From positions 1 to 64,000 of the forward strand of contig NZ_JPFV01000012.1 in NCBI RefSeq assembly GCF_000722685.1: 64,000 nucleotides of DNA, in the 5' to 3' direction. Below, one piece after another: positions 44,070 through 53,881 of this stretch. A program made the translations under genes and the position numbers. Source of the DNA: Streptococcus mitis. GTDB lineage: Bacteria > Bacillota > Bacilli > Lactobacillales > Streptococcaceae. The notes under the pieces were generated by a model, which was not told the DNA's origin, searched no databases, and saw nothing but the letters and a program-made list of their open reading frames with translations. Numbering within the stretch: the first letter of the stretch is position 1; the number at the start of each line of letters is the position of its first letter.

Positions 44070-44924
44070 TTACATACCTAAGATTGAGCGAGCCGTACGT
44101 TGAGAACCAACGAGGGCAATAATCAGTAAGATAGCTTGTACCAAACTACCAAACATAATCGCAAGTGATTGCAAGACTCCTGCACCATTTGAGACAGCTA
44201 TTTTCCCAGCAGATTCAAACAAAGGAACAAGAGAAACAATCAGAAAAATAAGAACCCCTTGTACCGCATAGACCATAATATTTTTTAAATAGCCAATACC
44301 AATAGACTTCCATTCATCACTTAAAAATGTTGGAATCGTAAGAGGGGCAAATGGAATCATAAGGTAGAGTTGAATAAATCGAATAGATACCAAAAGGTTA
44401 ACCATGGCTGCACTTACTATCCGAACAAGCCAAATGAGGAGGGCGAAAAAGCCCACAATCATCCGGCCAATAAATCCTGAACCTTTTAATCCAGAGATTG
44501 TATCATACTTCGCCCCACCGTGAGCCACAATCGAGGCCACTTGTTCAATGGCGTGACTCGCAATCCCGATGATGGCTTCTACAATCACGGTAGTGTTGGT
44601 AATTACAACTGCGACCATGATATAACTAATCAACATCGGCGCCAATGCTTCAAAGGTCATCGCTCCTCCTGAGTTAGCAATTTTCTTTGCCATCTTTGAA
44701 AATTCTAAGATGAGAACAACTGATAGAATCGCAACTCCAAGAGGCTGCATGACACTTTTAGTAATACTAGACATATAAGTCCAAACAGTTGGATTGTAGC
44801 TAGATAGAGATTTAATCAGATCTACCGTAGATTGTAAATCTACATTAAACCCTTCAAATAAATTTTCAGCTGATATTTTTTCAGATGCAAGGTAAACAAA
44901 GGGTGAGACTAAACTAAGATTCAT
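44070..44924 (-). CDS. VirB6/TrbL-like polytopic channel protein
   Basis: 284 residues with an N-terminal soluble helix, then about six membrane segments between residues 55 and 275. The pattern LILEFSKMAKKIANSGGAMTF is typical of Gram-positive VirB6 (PrgH/TrsL) proteins. It lies between the small pilin-like gene and PrgI. GGAGG lies 12 nt from the ATG. Expected to form the inner-membrane pore. Confidence 0.85.
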   Translation of the reverse strand: MNLSLVSPFVYLASEKISAENLFEGFNVDLQSTVDLIKSLSSYNPTVWTYMSSITKSVMQPLGVAILSVVLILEFSKMAKKIANSGGAMTFEALAPMLISYIMVAVVITNTTVIVEAIIGIASHAIEQVASIVAHGGAKYDTISGLKGSGFIGRMIVGFFALLIWLVRIVSAAMVNLLVSIRFIQLYLMIPFAPLTIPTFLSDEWKSIGIGYLKNIMVYAVQGVLIFLIVSLVPLFESAGKIAVSNGAGVLQSLAIMFGSLVQAILLIIALVGSQRTARSILGM

Positions 44925-44940
44925 GTCATTGTTTATCCTC

Positions 44941-45183
44941 CTAAATTGAAATCTGGGTTACAAAGGCTCCAGCAGCCCCGACCATAACTCCACCGACAAT
45001 TTCAAGAATGGCATTCCGAACACCTGGTCCACCATCTTTAATGTTGGTTGCAAGATTGACAATCCCCACAACAACGAGAAAGGCACCAACCGCAATCAAT
45101 CCCTTCTGTAACAAAGACATAGCTTGTGCAAACATGGCACTTGCGTCTACTCCATAAACAAAACCTTTAAAATGCGTAATCAT
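44941..45183 (-). CDS. Pilin-like T4SS protein (TrbC/PrgF type)
   Basis: 80 residues with two hydrophobic helices (about 22-45 and 58-78) joined by a short charged loop (NIKDGGPGVRN). Size, topology and position between VirD4 and VirB6 match the small TrbC/VirB2-like subunits of Gram-positive systems. GAAAAGAGG precedes the ATG. Confidence 0.8.
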   Translation of the reverse strand: MITHFKGFVYGVDASAMFAQAMSLLQKGLIAVGAFLVVVGIVNLATNIKDGGPGVRNAILEIVGGVMVGAAGAFVTQISI

Positions 45184-45203
45184 CTATTTCCTCTTTTCTA
45201 TTT

Positions 45204-47083
45204 TTATTTTAAACTAGATTCAAAAGTTAAATCACGAATTCTAAGGCCTTCAAGATGATTTTCCTGTCTTTGATTCAAAGGATTAATTTGATAGTTCCAC
45301 CACCGTTCATCGGTTTCTTGATTGGCTAGGTACTTCCAGTTTGGATGCTTAGTGGAATAGTATTTTTTGCTTTTAAAGACAGGCATATTGGCAATTCGAA
45401 CCAAGCATTCATGCCGTTTCATATTTCCGATCTCATCAGGTGTCATTAAATCACGAGCAATCTTTTGATGAGAAAGGGATCCTGAACCTGTCTGGCCAAA
45501 GGAACGACTCGTATTTCGAACATCAATGGTTTGTTTACCGAGTAAGCCACTCATAAATTTAAAGGTATCTTCATCATTCCCACCTAAGTAGACTAAGCTA
45601 TCACAGTTTCCTAAAATGGTTTTCCAAGCTTCTTTTTCTTTATAGAGCCCTTGAAGTTGGGCAATATTTTGTAGAATAGGAACGAGACTCATATTACGAG
45701 AGCGGACTGTTGAGGTTTGTTCAGCAAAATCTGGGATTTCTCCGATATTTGCGAACTCATCTAAGTAAACTCTCACATGAAGGGGCAATTGACCCTTAAA
45801 ATCAATATCTGCTTGTCTTGTTAGGGTTTGAAATACGGTTGAAAAAAAGAGGGCTGAAAGAAAGCGAAAGGTACTATCGTTATCTGGGATAACTAAGTAA
45901 ACCATTGATTTTTCCTGGCCCCATGTCTTCATATCAAGGGTATCTCTTTTGGTCAAATCCATGACACTTTGAATATTGAAGAGGGCAAATTTAGCAGTGG
46001 TTACAGCTATGACAGAATCCAGAGTCTTATCCTTATAATTTTGGAAATCTGCCCAGTTTCGCATGGTAAAATTTTCAGTCCCATACTTTTTAGCATAATT
46101 TTCAAATAGAATTTCTAAGACACTTTTTTCTTGGTTCTCACCCTTGGATAAGTGTTTAATGAGTTTTGAGATTTCAGCAAAGCTTGGATAACGCCCTCGT
46201 TTTTTTCGCTCTTCCACTTCTTTTTTTGACGTTTCAACAAGTTTTGGTATTCTGTTTGACTCAAACGACTCTCTTCAATGAGCTGTTCTCTTGTTTTGGG
46301 TGGATTATAGAAATCGACCAAGTAAGAGGCTAAAGCTCGTACCAAAGTCATAGAAGCTTCATCCCAAAATGGATCACTACGAGATCCAGAGCCTTTGGTG
46401 TTATTAAAATAAACCGTCAGCATGCGATTCAAATCATTTTCTGTCTCTATATAGCGAAAAGGATTGAAGCCATCTGAGTTCTTCATATTGACTAAATCTA
46501 GCACCTTTACTTGGTAGCCATGTTCTAAAAAGAGTTTGCCTGTTTTTTCGGCCAAGTGATCTTTAGGATCCACTACAATATTAGAACTATTCATTTGAAT
46601 CAGATTGGGTTTCACAAAGCGAAATGTCTTCCCACTTCCTGAACCTCCAATCACCGCAATATTCTTATTCCTATCATATTGGGCTGGTTTTTTATCTAAT
46701 AATGTCAGACGAACATCTTGTGCTAAGATCGTATCATGAGAAAATTCCTTACCGTAAAAGAGCTTCTTTTCTTTTAGAGTTCCAAAACGGGCGCTCCCGT
46801 ATTCTACCCCTTCTCGGTATTGTTTTTTACCAGTCTCTAAATAGAGATAAACCAGCAACATCATCACAAAGCCTAGTAGAAAAAAAGCACTTGATTTTCC
46901 AGTAAAGGAAACATTCCATGGCGACTGAAGAATTTCATCTTGACCTTCCATTAGAAGATGAGTCCATTTATCTAAGGTATTTCCAGTATAGGAATCATAC
47001 AAAAGCGTCAAACGATGAAAAAGATAGCCTAGTAAGATACCTAACAGTGAGAATAGTAGGAATTTCTTTCCACTGTACATCAT
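45204..47083 (-). pseudogene. virD4: VirD4/TraG-type coupling protein, frameshifted
   Basis: Two overlapping frames make one protein of about 626 residues. The first (47083-46115) has two N-terminal membrane segments and Walker A GGSGSGKTF near residue 144. The second (46217-45204) has the Walker B-side LPLHVRVYLDEFANIGEIP and ILQNIAQLQGLY motifs of VirD4. They join if one A is added to the run of seven at 46221-46227. As written, the coupling protein is broken and the ICE's own transfer should fail, unless the sequence has a homopolymer error. Confidence 0.85.
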
Positions 47084-47568
47084 CTCACCATCTCTTTCTG
47101 TTTGACGGCTCCTTCTTGTCTAAAGGTAATTTGGGATTTAGCCTCATCAATTGCATCGTCTAATGACTTATCCATGGTAAAATCAGCTAATTTCTCTGGA
47201 TCATTAACCATCTTTTCTAACAGATGGTCTAAATGATTGTCTAGAATCGAACGGTCTTTCGTGTAGAAATGCAGAGAATCCCCTTGCCAAGCGATGGCCA
47301 AAGGAATCTCTTCTTTTTCTAAAAAAGCTTTAAATTTCTCTATATCAATTGGTTTGTCTAAAAAATCTTTTTTCAGATTAATCGTATCAATCGCATAGGG
47401 AGATTGTAGCAATTCTTCTAATTTCTGCACCCCTATCTTATAGGCGGAATCCTGTGCTAAAGCCTGACGTCTAGACCATTCTAGAATTTTTAAAAGACTT
47501 TTGACAGTGAATAAAAGACTACGCTCAGCATATTGAACTGCCATTCGTTCCTGTTGTTCAGAGGACAT
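47080..47568 (-). CDS. Conserved ICE protein upstream of virD4
   Basis: 162 residues, soluble, helical, charged, with no membrane segment. It overlaps virD4 by 4 bases and the upstream 99-codon gene by 11, so all three form one translation-coupled unit. I recall a DUF5945-type family at this position in related ICEs, uncertain. Function unknown. Confidence 0.7.
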   Translation of the reverse strand: MSSEQQERMAVQYAERSLLFTVKSLLKILEWSRRQALAQDSAYKIGVQKLEELLQSPYAIDTINLKKDFLDKPIDIEKFKAFLEKEEIPLAIAWQGDSLHFYTKDRSILDNHLDHLLEKMVNDPEKLADFTMDKSLDDAIDEAKSQITFRQEGAVKQKEMVR

Positions 47569-47857
47569 CTGATGCCTCCTTCTTCACAAATAGCAGCTTT
47601 CCTTCTTTATAACGATAAGCTATCAATTTCTGACGTTGCTTAATCGACTTGATAACCTGCAGAAGATCTCTCGAATAAGGTTCTCGAAGAGTAACTTCTA
47701 CTGCTTTCCCATCAACGATACCAACACGTTTAAATTCAATGTAGTCTTTTTTGAGATGTCCTAAGCCCACACCAAAAGGAAAGTGATGAATCAATTGGAT
47801 GGTACAACCACCTTTATTTCCCATTTGTTTCAAATCATACAAGTTTACTACCTTCAT
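47558..47857 (-). CDS. Small ICE protein, first gene of the virD4-side operon
   Basis: 99 residues, basic, beta-rich in appearance (FPFGVGLGHLKKDYIEFKRV). AAAGGAG lies 8 nt before the ATG. It follows the structured leader region at 47930-48050. Perhaps DUF5966, by memory only. Function unknown. Confidence 0.7.
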   Translation of the reverse strand: MKVVNLYDLKQMGNKGGCTIQLIHHFPFGVGLGHLKKDYIEFKRVGIVDGKAVEVTLREPYSRDLLQVIKSIKQRQKLIAYRYKEGKLLFVKKEASDVL

Positions 47858-48190
47858 GATTAACTCCTTTATCTAGTTTGTCGCATCGTTTGAGTCTGGT
47901 AACGATAAACTCCGTGTCTGTTAGAAAATTCTCACACACGTCTTGTGCCAGTTGCCCTTCACAGGGAAGTACTCTCAGTCCCTACTTACACAGGCACGCT
48001 AATCAAGACGGAGTGGATTCAATTTTCAAAGAACAGGTAGCTTTATTATAGATAAGAGTAGTTGAAATTTTTATCACATTTTTTATTTTTCTGTAGAGCT
48101 AAATTCATACTAAACAAAGATTTTGAAATAAAAGACTAACATTGTTACATAACGTTAGCATTTCATTTACCTAAAACAAGCCAATTTGGT
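47858..48190. other. Intergenic region holding the structured leader
   Basis: 333 bp. The left two-thirds is the folded leader and ribosome-site approach. At 48136-48158 a short CTAAC/GTTAG hairpin with minus-strand T residues may terminate the CPBP-protease gene. Nothing else recognised. Confidence 0.5.
47930..48050 (-). ncRNA. Candidate structured leader RNA of the virD4-side operon
   Basis: On the minus strand an 11-bp stem forms between 47939-47949 and 47993-47997 plus 48005-48010, with a 7-nt bulge. Inside it, AGGGA (47963-47967) can pair with TCCCT (47979-47983), or a shorter hairpin CCCT-GTGA-AGGG (47955-47966) with a GNRA-type loop can form; these two share bases and exclude each other. 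A TATAAT (48045-48050) lies just upstream. The region precedes the 99-codon gene by about 80 bp. An origin of transfer is an alternative reading. Confidence 0.45.
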
Positions 48191-48778
48191 CTAAAAAAGC
48201 AGCAAACTATAAACTAGTAGGTTCCACACCAAATGTAGCCCCATACTGCCCCATAAGTCCGATTTGTAGCGTACAAGCCCTAAAAACATCCCAAGTGAAA
48301 CATACAAACACCAAGCTAAAATGGTTCCTGGATGATGAGCTAAGGCAAATAAAACACTTGTCAAAGCAACTCGTATATCTAATTTTCTAACCAAGTTCCA
48401 TAAAATTTCTCGATACAAAAATTCTTCAACCATACTCGCATTGATTAAGAACAATAAAAATGAAAACCAAGGAACTTGATGTTGTAGGTCAATTAAGTTT
48501 GCTTGATTCGTGCTTCCTTGAGCATGAATCAGACTAAAACATAGACTTATAATCAGTAGGCTAACGAATCCAATACCAAGCCATTTTATCCTAGTTTTCA
48601 TATTAAGCTTGATCACTTGTTTTCTTTGACCATACATCCATAAAAAAGAAATGAGCGACGCTCCATAGAGAATCTGTAGTATAGTTAACTCACCGATACA
48701 AAGCAATTTCAGTAAGTATAGAGATACCAATAGGACATTTACTTGTTGGAATATATAAACTGGAATTATTCTTTTCAT
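48191..48778 (-). CDS. CPBP-family intramembrane metalloprotease
   Basis: 195 residues with about six membrane segments. The CPBP (Abi) signature EEFLYRE (about 120-126), the FALAHH segment and a final H-x-x-W-N define the family. Such proteases are related to CAAX prenyl endopeptidases and are frequent near bacteriocin immunity genes and mobile elements. It follows an HTH-like gene by 2 bp. Substrate unknown. Confidence 0.85.
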   Translation of the reverse strand: MKRIIPVYIFQQVNVLLVSLYLLKLLCIGELTILQILYGASLISFLWMYGQRKQVIKLNMKTRIKWLGIGFVSLLIISLCFSLIHAQGSTNQANLIDLQHQVPWFSFLLFLINASMVEEFLYREILWNLVRKLDIRVALTSVLFALAHHPGTILAWCLYVSLGMFLGLVRYKSDLWGSMGLHLVWNLLVYSLLLF

Positions 48779-48780
48779 AG

Positions 48781-49014
48781 TTACCTCCGAAATAAATCTT
48801 CATAATCTAAATCTAATACCTGCACAATCCTTTCTACCCATGGACTTTGAGGCATTCGTTGTTCCATCTTATAGTGGCGAATCTTTTGATACAAACGATT
48901 CAATTCACTTGGATAGTGAAACTCTCCCGCAAACATTTTTCTGGTTAACTCAATCCAGCTGATATTTCTTTCAGCCAAAATAATGGACAAGTTCTCCCAA
49001 AATCGTTCAGCCAT
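48781..49014 (-). CDS. Small HTH-like ICE protein
   Basis: 77 residues. LSIILAERNISWIELTRKMF followed by a second helical segment and LDLDYEDLFRR looks like an XRE-type helix-turn-helix with a long loop. It lies between the Spx-like and protease genes with short gaps. Regulatory function is inferred; family not firmly recognised. Confidence 0.6.
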   Translation of the reverse strand: MAERFWENLSIILAERNISWIELTRKMFAGEFHYPSELNRLYQKIRHYKMEQRMPQSPWVERIVQVLDLDYEDLFRR

Positions 49015-49026
49015 ATTGCTTCTCCT

Positions 49027-49407
49027 TTAGTTAGATAAATAATGTGTTTGTGCCATGTAAATCAATTGTTTCGTATCTCTTGGCAATAAAGCTCTAGCCT
49101 CCTCCAGATTCAGATTTGGATAAACTCGCTTATTTGAAACCGCAAGAGGAAGTCTGATGGTTAGTTCAGGATTTTTTAATATCATTTCGATGAAATCTGT
49201 TAATTTTAGGTTATCTCGATTCTTAAAACGTAATAAATTTGGAGATAAAAACTCGAAACAATCTGAAGAATAGCTCATCATCTCAATTAATTTATCCTTT
49301 GTCATTTCAGAAATAGAATGAGGAGTGACCTCTATGCCATACTTTTGAAAGAAATCCAAAAGAAGTTGATTTCTTTGGCTATTTTTACTTAGATATAGAT
49401 CAATCAT
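49027..49407 (-). CDS. Spx/ArsC-like thioredoxin-fold protein lacking the CxxC motif
   Basis: 126 residues. The opening MIDLYLSKNSQRNQLLLDFF fits the Spx/ArsC pattern with the redox CxxC replaced by NSQR. The end RLPLAVSNKRVYPNLNLEEARALLPRD parallels the Spx C-terminus. Spx binds the RNA polymerase alpha C-terminal domain and redirects transcription; this copy would be redox-insensitive. It overlaps the preceding gene by 8 bases. The relationship is a visual judgement. Confidence 0.7.
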   Translation of the reverse strand: MIDLYLSKNSQRNQLLLDFFQKYGIEVTPHSISEMTKDKLIEMMSYSSDCFEFLSPNLLRFKNRDNLKLTDFIEMILKNPELTIRLPLAVSNKRVYPNLNLEEARALLPRDTKQLIYMAQTHYLSN

Positions 49408-49849
49408 GAGAGACCTCCCAAAGATTCGGTTCCATTTGATATTCTGAGACGATTAAGGAATCTAATAAATTTGCGAAGTTAATCGGTTTCTTGTCTTCAT
49501 CATAAGCTTTTACAGTTACTTGGGTTGTAAGTATTCCCTCTTTTCCCTCGGCTCGATAGCCTTGTCCATATAAAACAAAAACAAGATTCTGATGATCATC
49601 TACAAAGGCATCAGCTCCGTTCTTTATATCCTGACTTTCAAGGAATTCCATAATGTTTTGAAGATAGGATTCGTAAAATAGGGGGTAGTTGTGTTTTTTA
49701 TGGTAATCATCTAAAAATGTCACCTCAAACTCACATGGATAATTGGGCATCAAAAATATTTGTTCATCCAGCTGTCTGATTTCTGCATCATGTAATTCTG
49801 TTTCTAATTCATCACAATCTAGTATTGATTCTTTATTTAATGCTTTCAT
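49400..49849 (-). CDS. Conserved acidic ICE protein
   Basis: 149 residues, acidic, soluble, with no recognised motif; the phrase FEVTFLDDYHKKHNYPLFYES is distinctive. It overlaps the end of the methyltransferase gene by 17 bases and the Spx-like gene by 8, so it is translationally coupled to both. Possibly DUF5965, from memory and uncertain. Confidence 0.65.
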   Translation of the reverse strand: MKALNKESILDCDELETELHDAEIRQLDEQIFLMPNYPCEFEVTFLDDYHKKHNYPLFYESYLQNIMEFLESQDIKNGADAFVDDHQNLVFVLYGQGYRAEGKEGILTTQVTVKAYDEDKKPINFANLLDSLIVSEYQMEPNLWEVSHD

Positions 49850-51191
49850 CTTTTTCCTCTATTTCTTTTAATTTCTTTGCGATTGCGGCAATCACAGGAA
49901 CGGTTACACTATTACCAGCTTGTTTATAGAGCTGACTATTACTAGAGACTTTTCTAGCAGCTTCAAAAGCCCAATCAGGAAAGCCCTGCAGTCTAAAACA
50001 CTCTTTAGGAGTGATTCGTCGTATCCTCAAACGGTAAAATTGCCCATCAATTAAGACACCGGCTACATGATAAACTTGTTTATCTTCTCCTTCATAGCTA
50101 GCCACTACTACTCCCATTTGCCCACTGGTTGTTAACGTATTCGCTATACCTTTTCCAACTCTACCACGACGATACTGAGAACTTGGTCTCTCCAAATTGA
50201 TTGAATCTCCTATTTCTGCTTGAGCATATCCTTTTTTCGTTGCCTCTCGGACTTTTAGAAATTGGATTGGTTCTGGAATCAGTATTTTGGGGATTTTATC
50301 TCCACCTTGCATCGTAGTCAGTGTTGGAGATAAGCCCTCACTTCCATAGACGCGACCAGTTTCCTTAAAGCTAGTTGGTAAATCTCCAACAACGACAATA
50401 CCATGGCGATCCTGAGTATTTAAAGTAAACATTGGCTCTTGATTATCCTTGAAACGTCTACCATTTTGTCTTTTTTCTAATCTGTCTGGTGTCATACAAG
50501 GAATCGCAACTTTAAATCCTTCTCCTTTTCCACGAACTAAGGTTGGCGCAAGACCTTCTGAATAATAGACTTTACCACTCATTCCACTTTTTGATGGATT
50601 CAAATTCCCTAATATTTTTAAAGTCTCAGAGTTAGTTGCTTGACCTTCTCGTCTGAAAGGAAATAAGAGTCTGGTACCTCTCTTTCTAGAATGTCCGATA
50701 ATAAACACCCTCTCTCTGTTTTGGGGAACGCCAAAATCCTTACTGTTAAGCACCTGCCACTCAACATCAAACCCCAATTCATCAAGCGTGGTAAGGATTG
50801 TGGTGAACGTCCGTCCCTTATCGTGATTGAGTAGGCCTTTAACATTTTCAAGAAAAAGAAAACGTGGTTGGATTTGTTTGGCCGCCCTAGCAATTTCAAA
50901 GAACAAAGTTCCTCTAGTATCTTCAAATCCCAATCGTCTTCCTGCGATTGAAAATGCTTGACAAGGGAATCCCCCACAGATGACATCGACTTTCCCTCTA
51001 AGTTTTTTAAATTCGTCATCTGAAACATCTCGTATATCATGAAATTCTATTTCTCCTTCCGTTTGAAAAATGGACTTATAAGATTCTCTAGCAAATTTAT
51101 CAATCTCACAAAATCCAATACATTCGTGTCCGACACTTTCCATTCCAAGTCGAAAGCCACCGATACCTGAAAATAAATCAATAAATCTCAT
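49833..51191 (-). CDS. dcm: C5-cytosine DNA methyltransferase
   Basis: 452 residues. Motif I DLFSGIGGFRLGME at the N-terminus, motif IV GGFPCQAFS with catalytic Cys near residue 78, motif VI LENVKGLL near 118, motif VIII region NRERVFIIGH, and motif X KQAGNSVTVPV at the end. The target-recognition region carries two similar segments (SEGLAPTL and SEGLSPTL). No restriction endonuclease is adjacent, so it is an orphan that probably shields ICE DNA from host restriction. Its ATGA overlaps the small upstream gene. Confidence 0.93.
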   Translation of the reverse strand: MRFIDLFSGIGGFRLGMESVGHECIGFCEIDKFARESYKSIFQTEGEIEFHDIRDVSDDEFKKLRGKVDVICGGFPCQAFSIAGRRLGFEDTRGTLFFEIARAAKQIQPRFLFLENVKGLLNHDKGRTFTTILTTLDELGFDVEWQVLNSKDFGVPQNRERVFIIGHSRKRGTRLLFPFRREGQATNSETLKILGNLNPSKSGMSGKVYYSEGLAPTLVRGKGEGFKVAIPCMTPDRLEKRQNGRRFKDNQEPMFTLNTQDRHGIVVVGDLPTSFKETGRVYGSEGLSPTLTTMQGGDKIPKILIPEPIQFLKVREATKKGYAQAEIGDSINLERPSSQYRRGRVGKGIANTLTTSGQMGVVVASYEGEDKQVYHVAGVLIDGQFYRLRIRRITPKECFRLQGFPDWAFEAARKVSSNSQLYKQAGNSVTVPVIAAIAKKLKEIEEKDESIK

Positions 51192-51289
51192 TTCTTGATC
51201 ACCCCTTTCTTATCGACTATCATTGTCAGAACTGTCACTCCACTTGAAATGACAATGAGCATAACTAATATCCACTCGATTGGCGACAT
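51188..51289 (-). CDS. 33-residue membrane peptide
   Basis: MSPIEWILVMLIVISSGVTV then a Leu-Thr-Met-rich stretch and basic tail DKKGVIKK. One membrane helix. GGAGG lies 7 nt before the ATG and the stop overlaps the methyltransferase start (ATGA). It resembles small DUF3789-type membrane proteins, uncertain. Confidence 0.65.
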   Translation of the reverse strand: MSPIEWILVMLIVISSGVTVLTMIVDKKGVIKK

Positions 51290-52069
51290 TTAACCACCTC
51301 CTTTTCTAACACGGTTATTCCAAACGGAATACAAGCCATTAAACACAAATTCAGCCAAAACTTCCGCTCGTCTAACAAAGCGAACATTGTCAAGAGCATA
51401 CTGATAGATTCTCTCAAAATCAGTCATAGCAATTTCACTGGCTGTTTCAGAAAAACCTTCTCGTCTAAATTGATCTTGTACCAATCCCCAAATATAATCT
51501 CGATCATATTTTGTGACCTTTTCTACTTTTCTTTTCAAGATAGGTTGAGTATTCCTATCCTCCTCATCCTCAATAAATAAAGAATCAGTCTCACTATATT
51601 TAGTCTCACTAACTTCAGTTTCACTAGGGGCTGAATGTAAGACGGGGGCTGTTTCATTTTCAACCTGCCCTAGTCTTTTTTTAACACTAGGCCTGTTTGA
51701 ATTACCTACTGGGGTAGTAGACAACTCCCCTAAATAAATCTTATTAGCTAGTCTCCCTTTCTCACTTGAAGACTGTTGGACTTCATCAATTAGGTCATAT
51801 TCTTTTAGAATTTTTTTGATTGATAGTAATTTTGACTTCGAACAACCTAACAGCCTCATCAGTTTAGAATTAGAAAATACTAAATAAACCGCTCCTTCTT
51901 CATCTATCCAACCACGACTAAGAGATAATTCTAAACGATCTTTTAAAATAGAATAAGCCACCTTTACTTCTAGTTTCATATCCATATATTTCTCATCCTC
52001 AAAAAGAATTTTAGGTAATTTGTAATACCGTTCTGAAGTTTGGTATTGATTTGCGGTAATTCGTTTCAT
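51290..52069 (-). CDS. repA: RepA_N-type replication initiator
   Basis: 259 residues. The first 115 (ANQYQTSERYYKLPKILFED...VFSNSKLMRLLGCSKSKLLS) match the RepA_N winged-helix domain of Gram-positive theta plasmids. The middle is polar and variable, and the C-terminal helical domain (FERIYQYALDNVRFVRRAEV) is a helicase-loader-type region. It suggests autonomous replication of the excised ICE circle. It overlaps the 57-codon gene by 4 bases. Confidence 0.88.
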   Translation of the reverse strand: MKRITANQYQTSERYYKLPKILFEDEKYMDMKLEVKVAYSILKDRLELSLSRGWIDEEGAVYLVFSNSKLMRLLGCSKSKLLSIKKILKEYDLIDEVQQSSSEKGRLANKIYLGELSTTPVGNSNRPSVKKRLGQVENETAPVLHSAPSETEVSETKYSETDSLFIEDEEDRNTQPILKRKVEKVTKYDRDYIWGLVQDQFRREGFSETASEIAMTDFERIYQYALDNVRFVRRAEVLAEFVFNGLYSVWNNRVRKGGG

Positions 52070-52239
52070 AGCGCACCTCCAAGTTCTTTGAGTGTTAAAT
52101 CTCCGCTTGATTCCAATTGAACCAAGCCACTTTTTTCCAATTCAGCCATAAGAGAGATGGCTTCAACAATGTCAATTCCCATTTCACGTACTAAAAATGA
52201 AATGACAATATAGCGTGATGATTGTAATTCTTTTGTCAT
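52066..52239 (-). CDS. 57-residue protein at the head of the repA operon
   Basis: MTKELQSSRYIVISFLVREM... from 52239, where AGGAGG lies 6 nt upstream; a longer frame to 52332 would run through the terminator-like hairpin. Two helices and LTLKELGGAL at the end, no membrane segment. It may be a small regulator of RepA. Unrecognised. Confidence 0.65.
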   Translation of the reverse strand: MTKELQSSRYIVISFLVREMGIDIVEAISLMAELEKSGLVQLESSGDLTLKELGGAL

Positions 52240-52250
52240 TTTCCCTCCTG

Positions 52251-52286
52251 AAAATAAAAAAAGGAGAACAATATACAATTGTTCTC
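52251..52286 (-). terminator. Hairpin with T tract in the leader of the repA operon
   Basis: A perfect 9-bp stem GAGAACAAT/ATTGTTCTC (52264-52272, 52278-52286) is followed on the minus strand by CCTTTTTTTATTTT and then, without a gap, the ribosome site of the 57-codon gene. It lies inside the leader, so it may act as an attenuator or block read-through from rlmCD. Confidence 0.7.
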
Positions 52287-52437
52287 TCTTTAGATAAATA
52301 TTTATTGTTGTATTCATTTTTCCGATGCGCAAACGACATCTACAAATACATATACATCTATGTGCCTTTTTAGGACTTTTTTGACGTCAAAATTGCCTTT
52401 ATCTACAAATACAAAATGCTTGTAAAATAGCTTAAAA
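52287..52437. other. ICE-chromosome junction region
   Basis: Contains a 13-bp direct repeat ATCTACAAATACA (52338-52350 and 52401-52413) and a 14-bp perfect palindrome around TTGACGTCAA (52379-52392). These may be integrase arm sites or RepA iterons at the element end. The chromosomal gene rlmCD ends at 52438. The precise crossover base is not visible without the other junction. Confidence 0.5.
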
Positions 52438-53820
<1,383 letters not shown>

Positions 53821-53831
53821 CTATTGGCCGA

Positions 53832-53859
53832 CAAAAAAGACGGCAACGTTACGGTTACC
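53832..53859 (-). terminator. Terminator after the DUF1002 gene
   Basis: GGTAAC/GTTGCC stem with a 6-nt loop followed on the minus strand by GTCTTTTTTG, between the DUF1002 stop and the rlmCD start. Confidence 0.8.
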
Positions 53860-53881
53860 ATCTATTATACCATGAAATTTC

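Larger units (their letters stand above)
1..52437. mobile_element. Composite Tn5253-like ICE (Tn5252-type backbone with nested Tn916-like and Mega-like elements), right part
   Basis: Everything left of the rlmCD stop codon is mobile-element DNA. The backbone shows a VirB4/PrgI/VirB6/VirD4/pilin transfer module, a large methylase-helicase, an orphan C5 methyltransferase and a RepA-like initiator, the gene set I associate with Tn5252-family ICEs. A Tn916-family element with its own transfer genes is nested at the left, as in Tn5253, and a Mega-type macrolide cassette sits near 25-30 kb. Integrase, excisionase and backbone relaxase are not visible and should lie left of the window. The right boundary is placed between the RepA operon leader and rlmCD; the exact att base is not resolved. 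The family assignment is from memory of gene content, not from an alignment. Confidence 0.8.
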
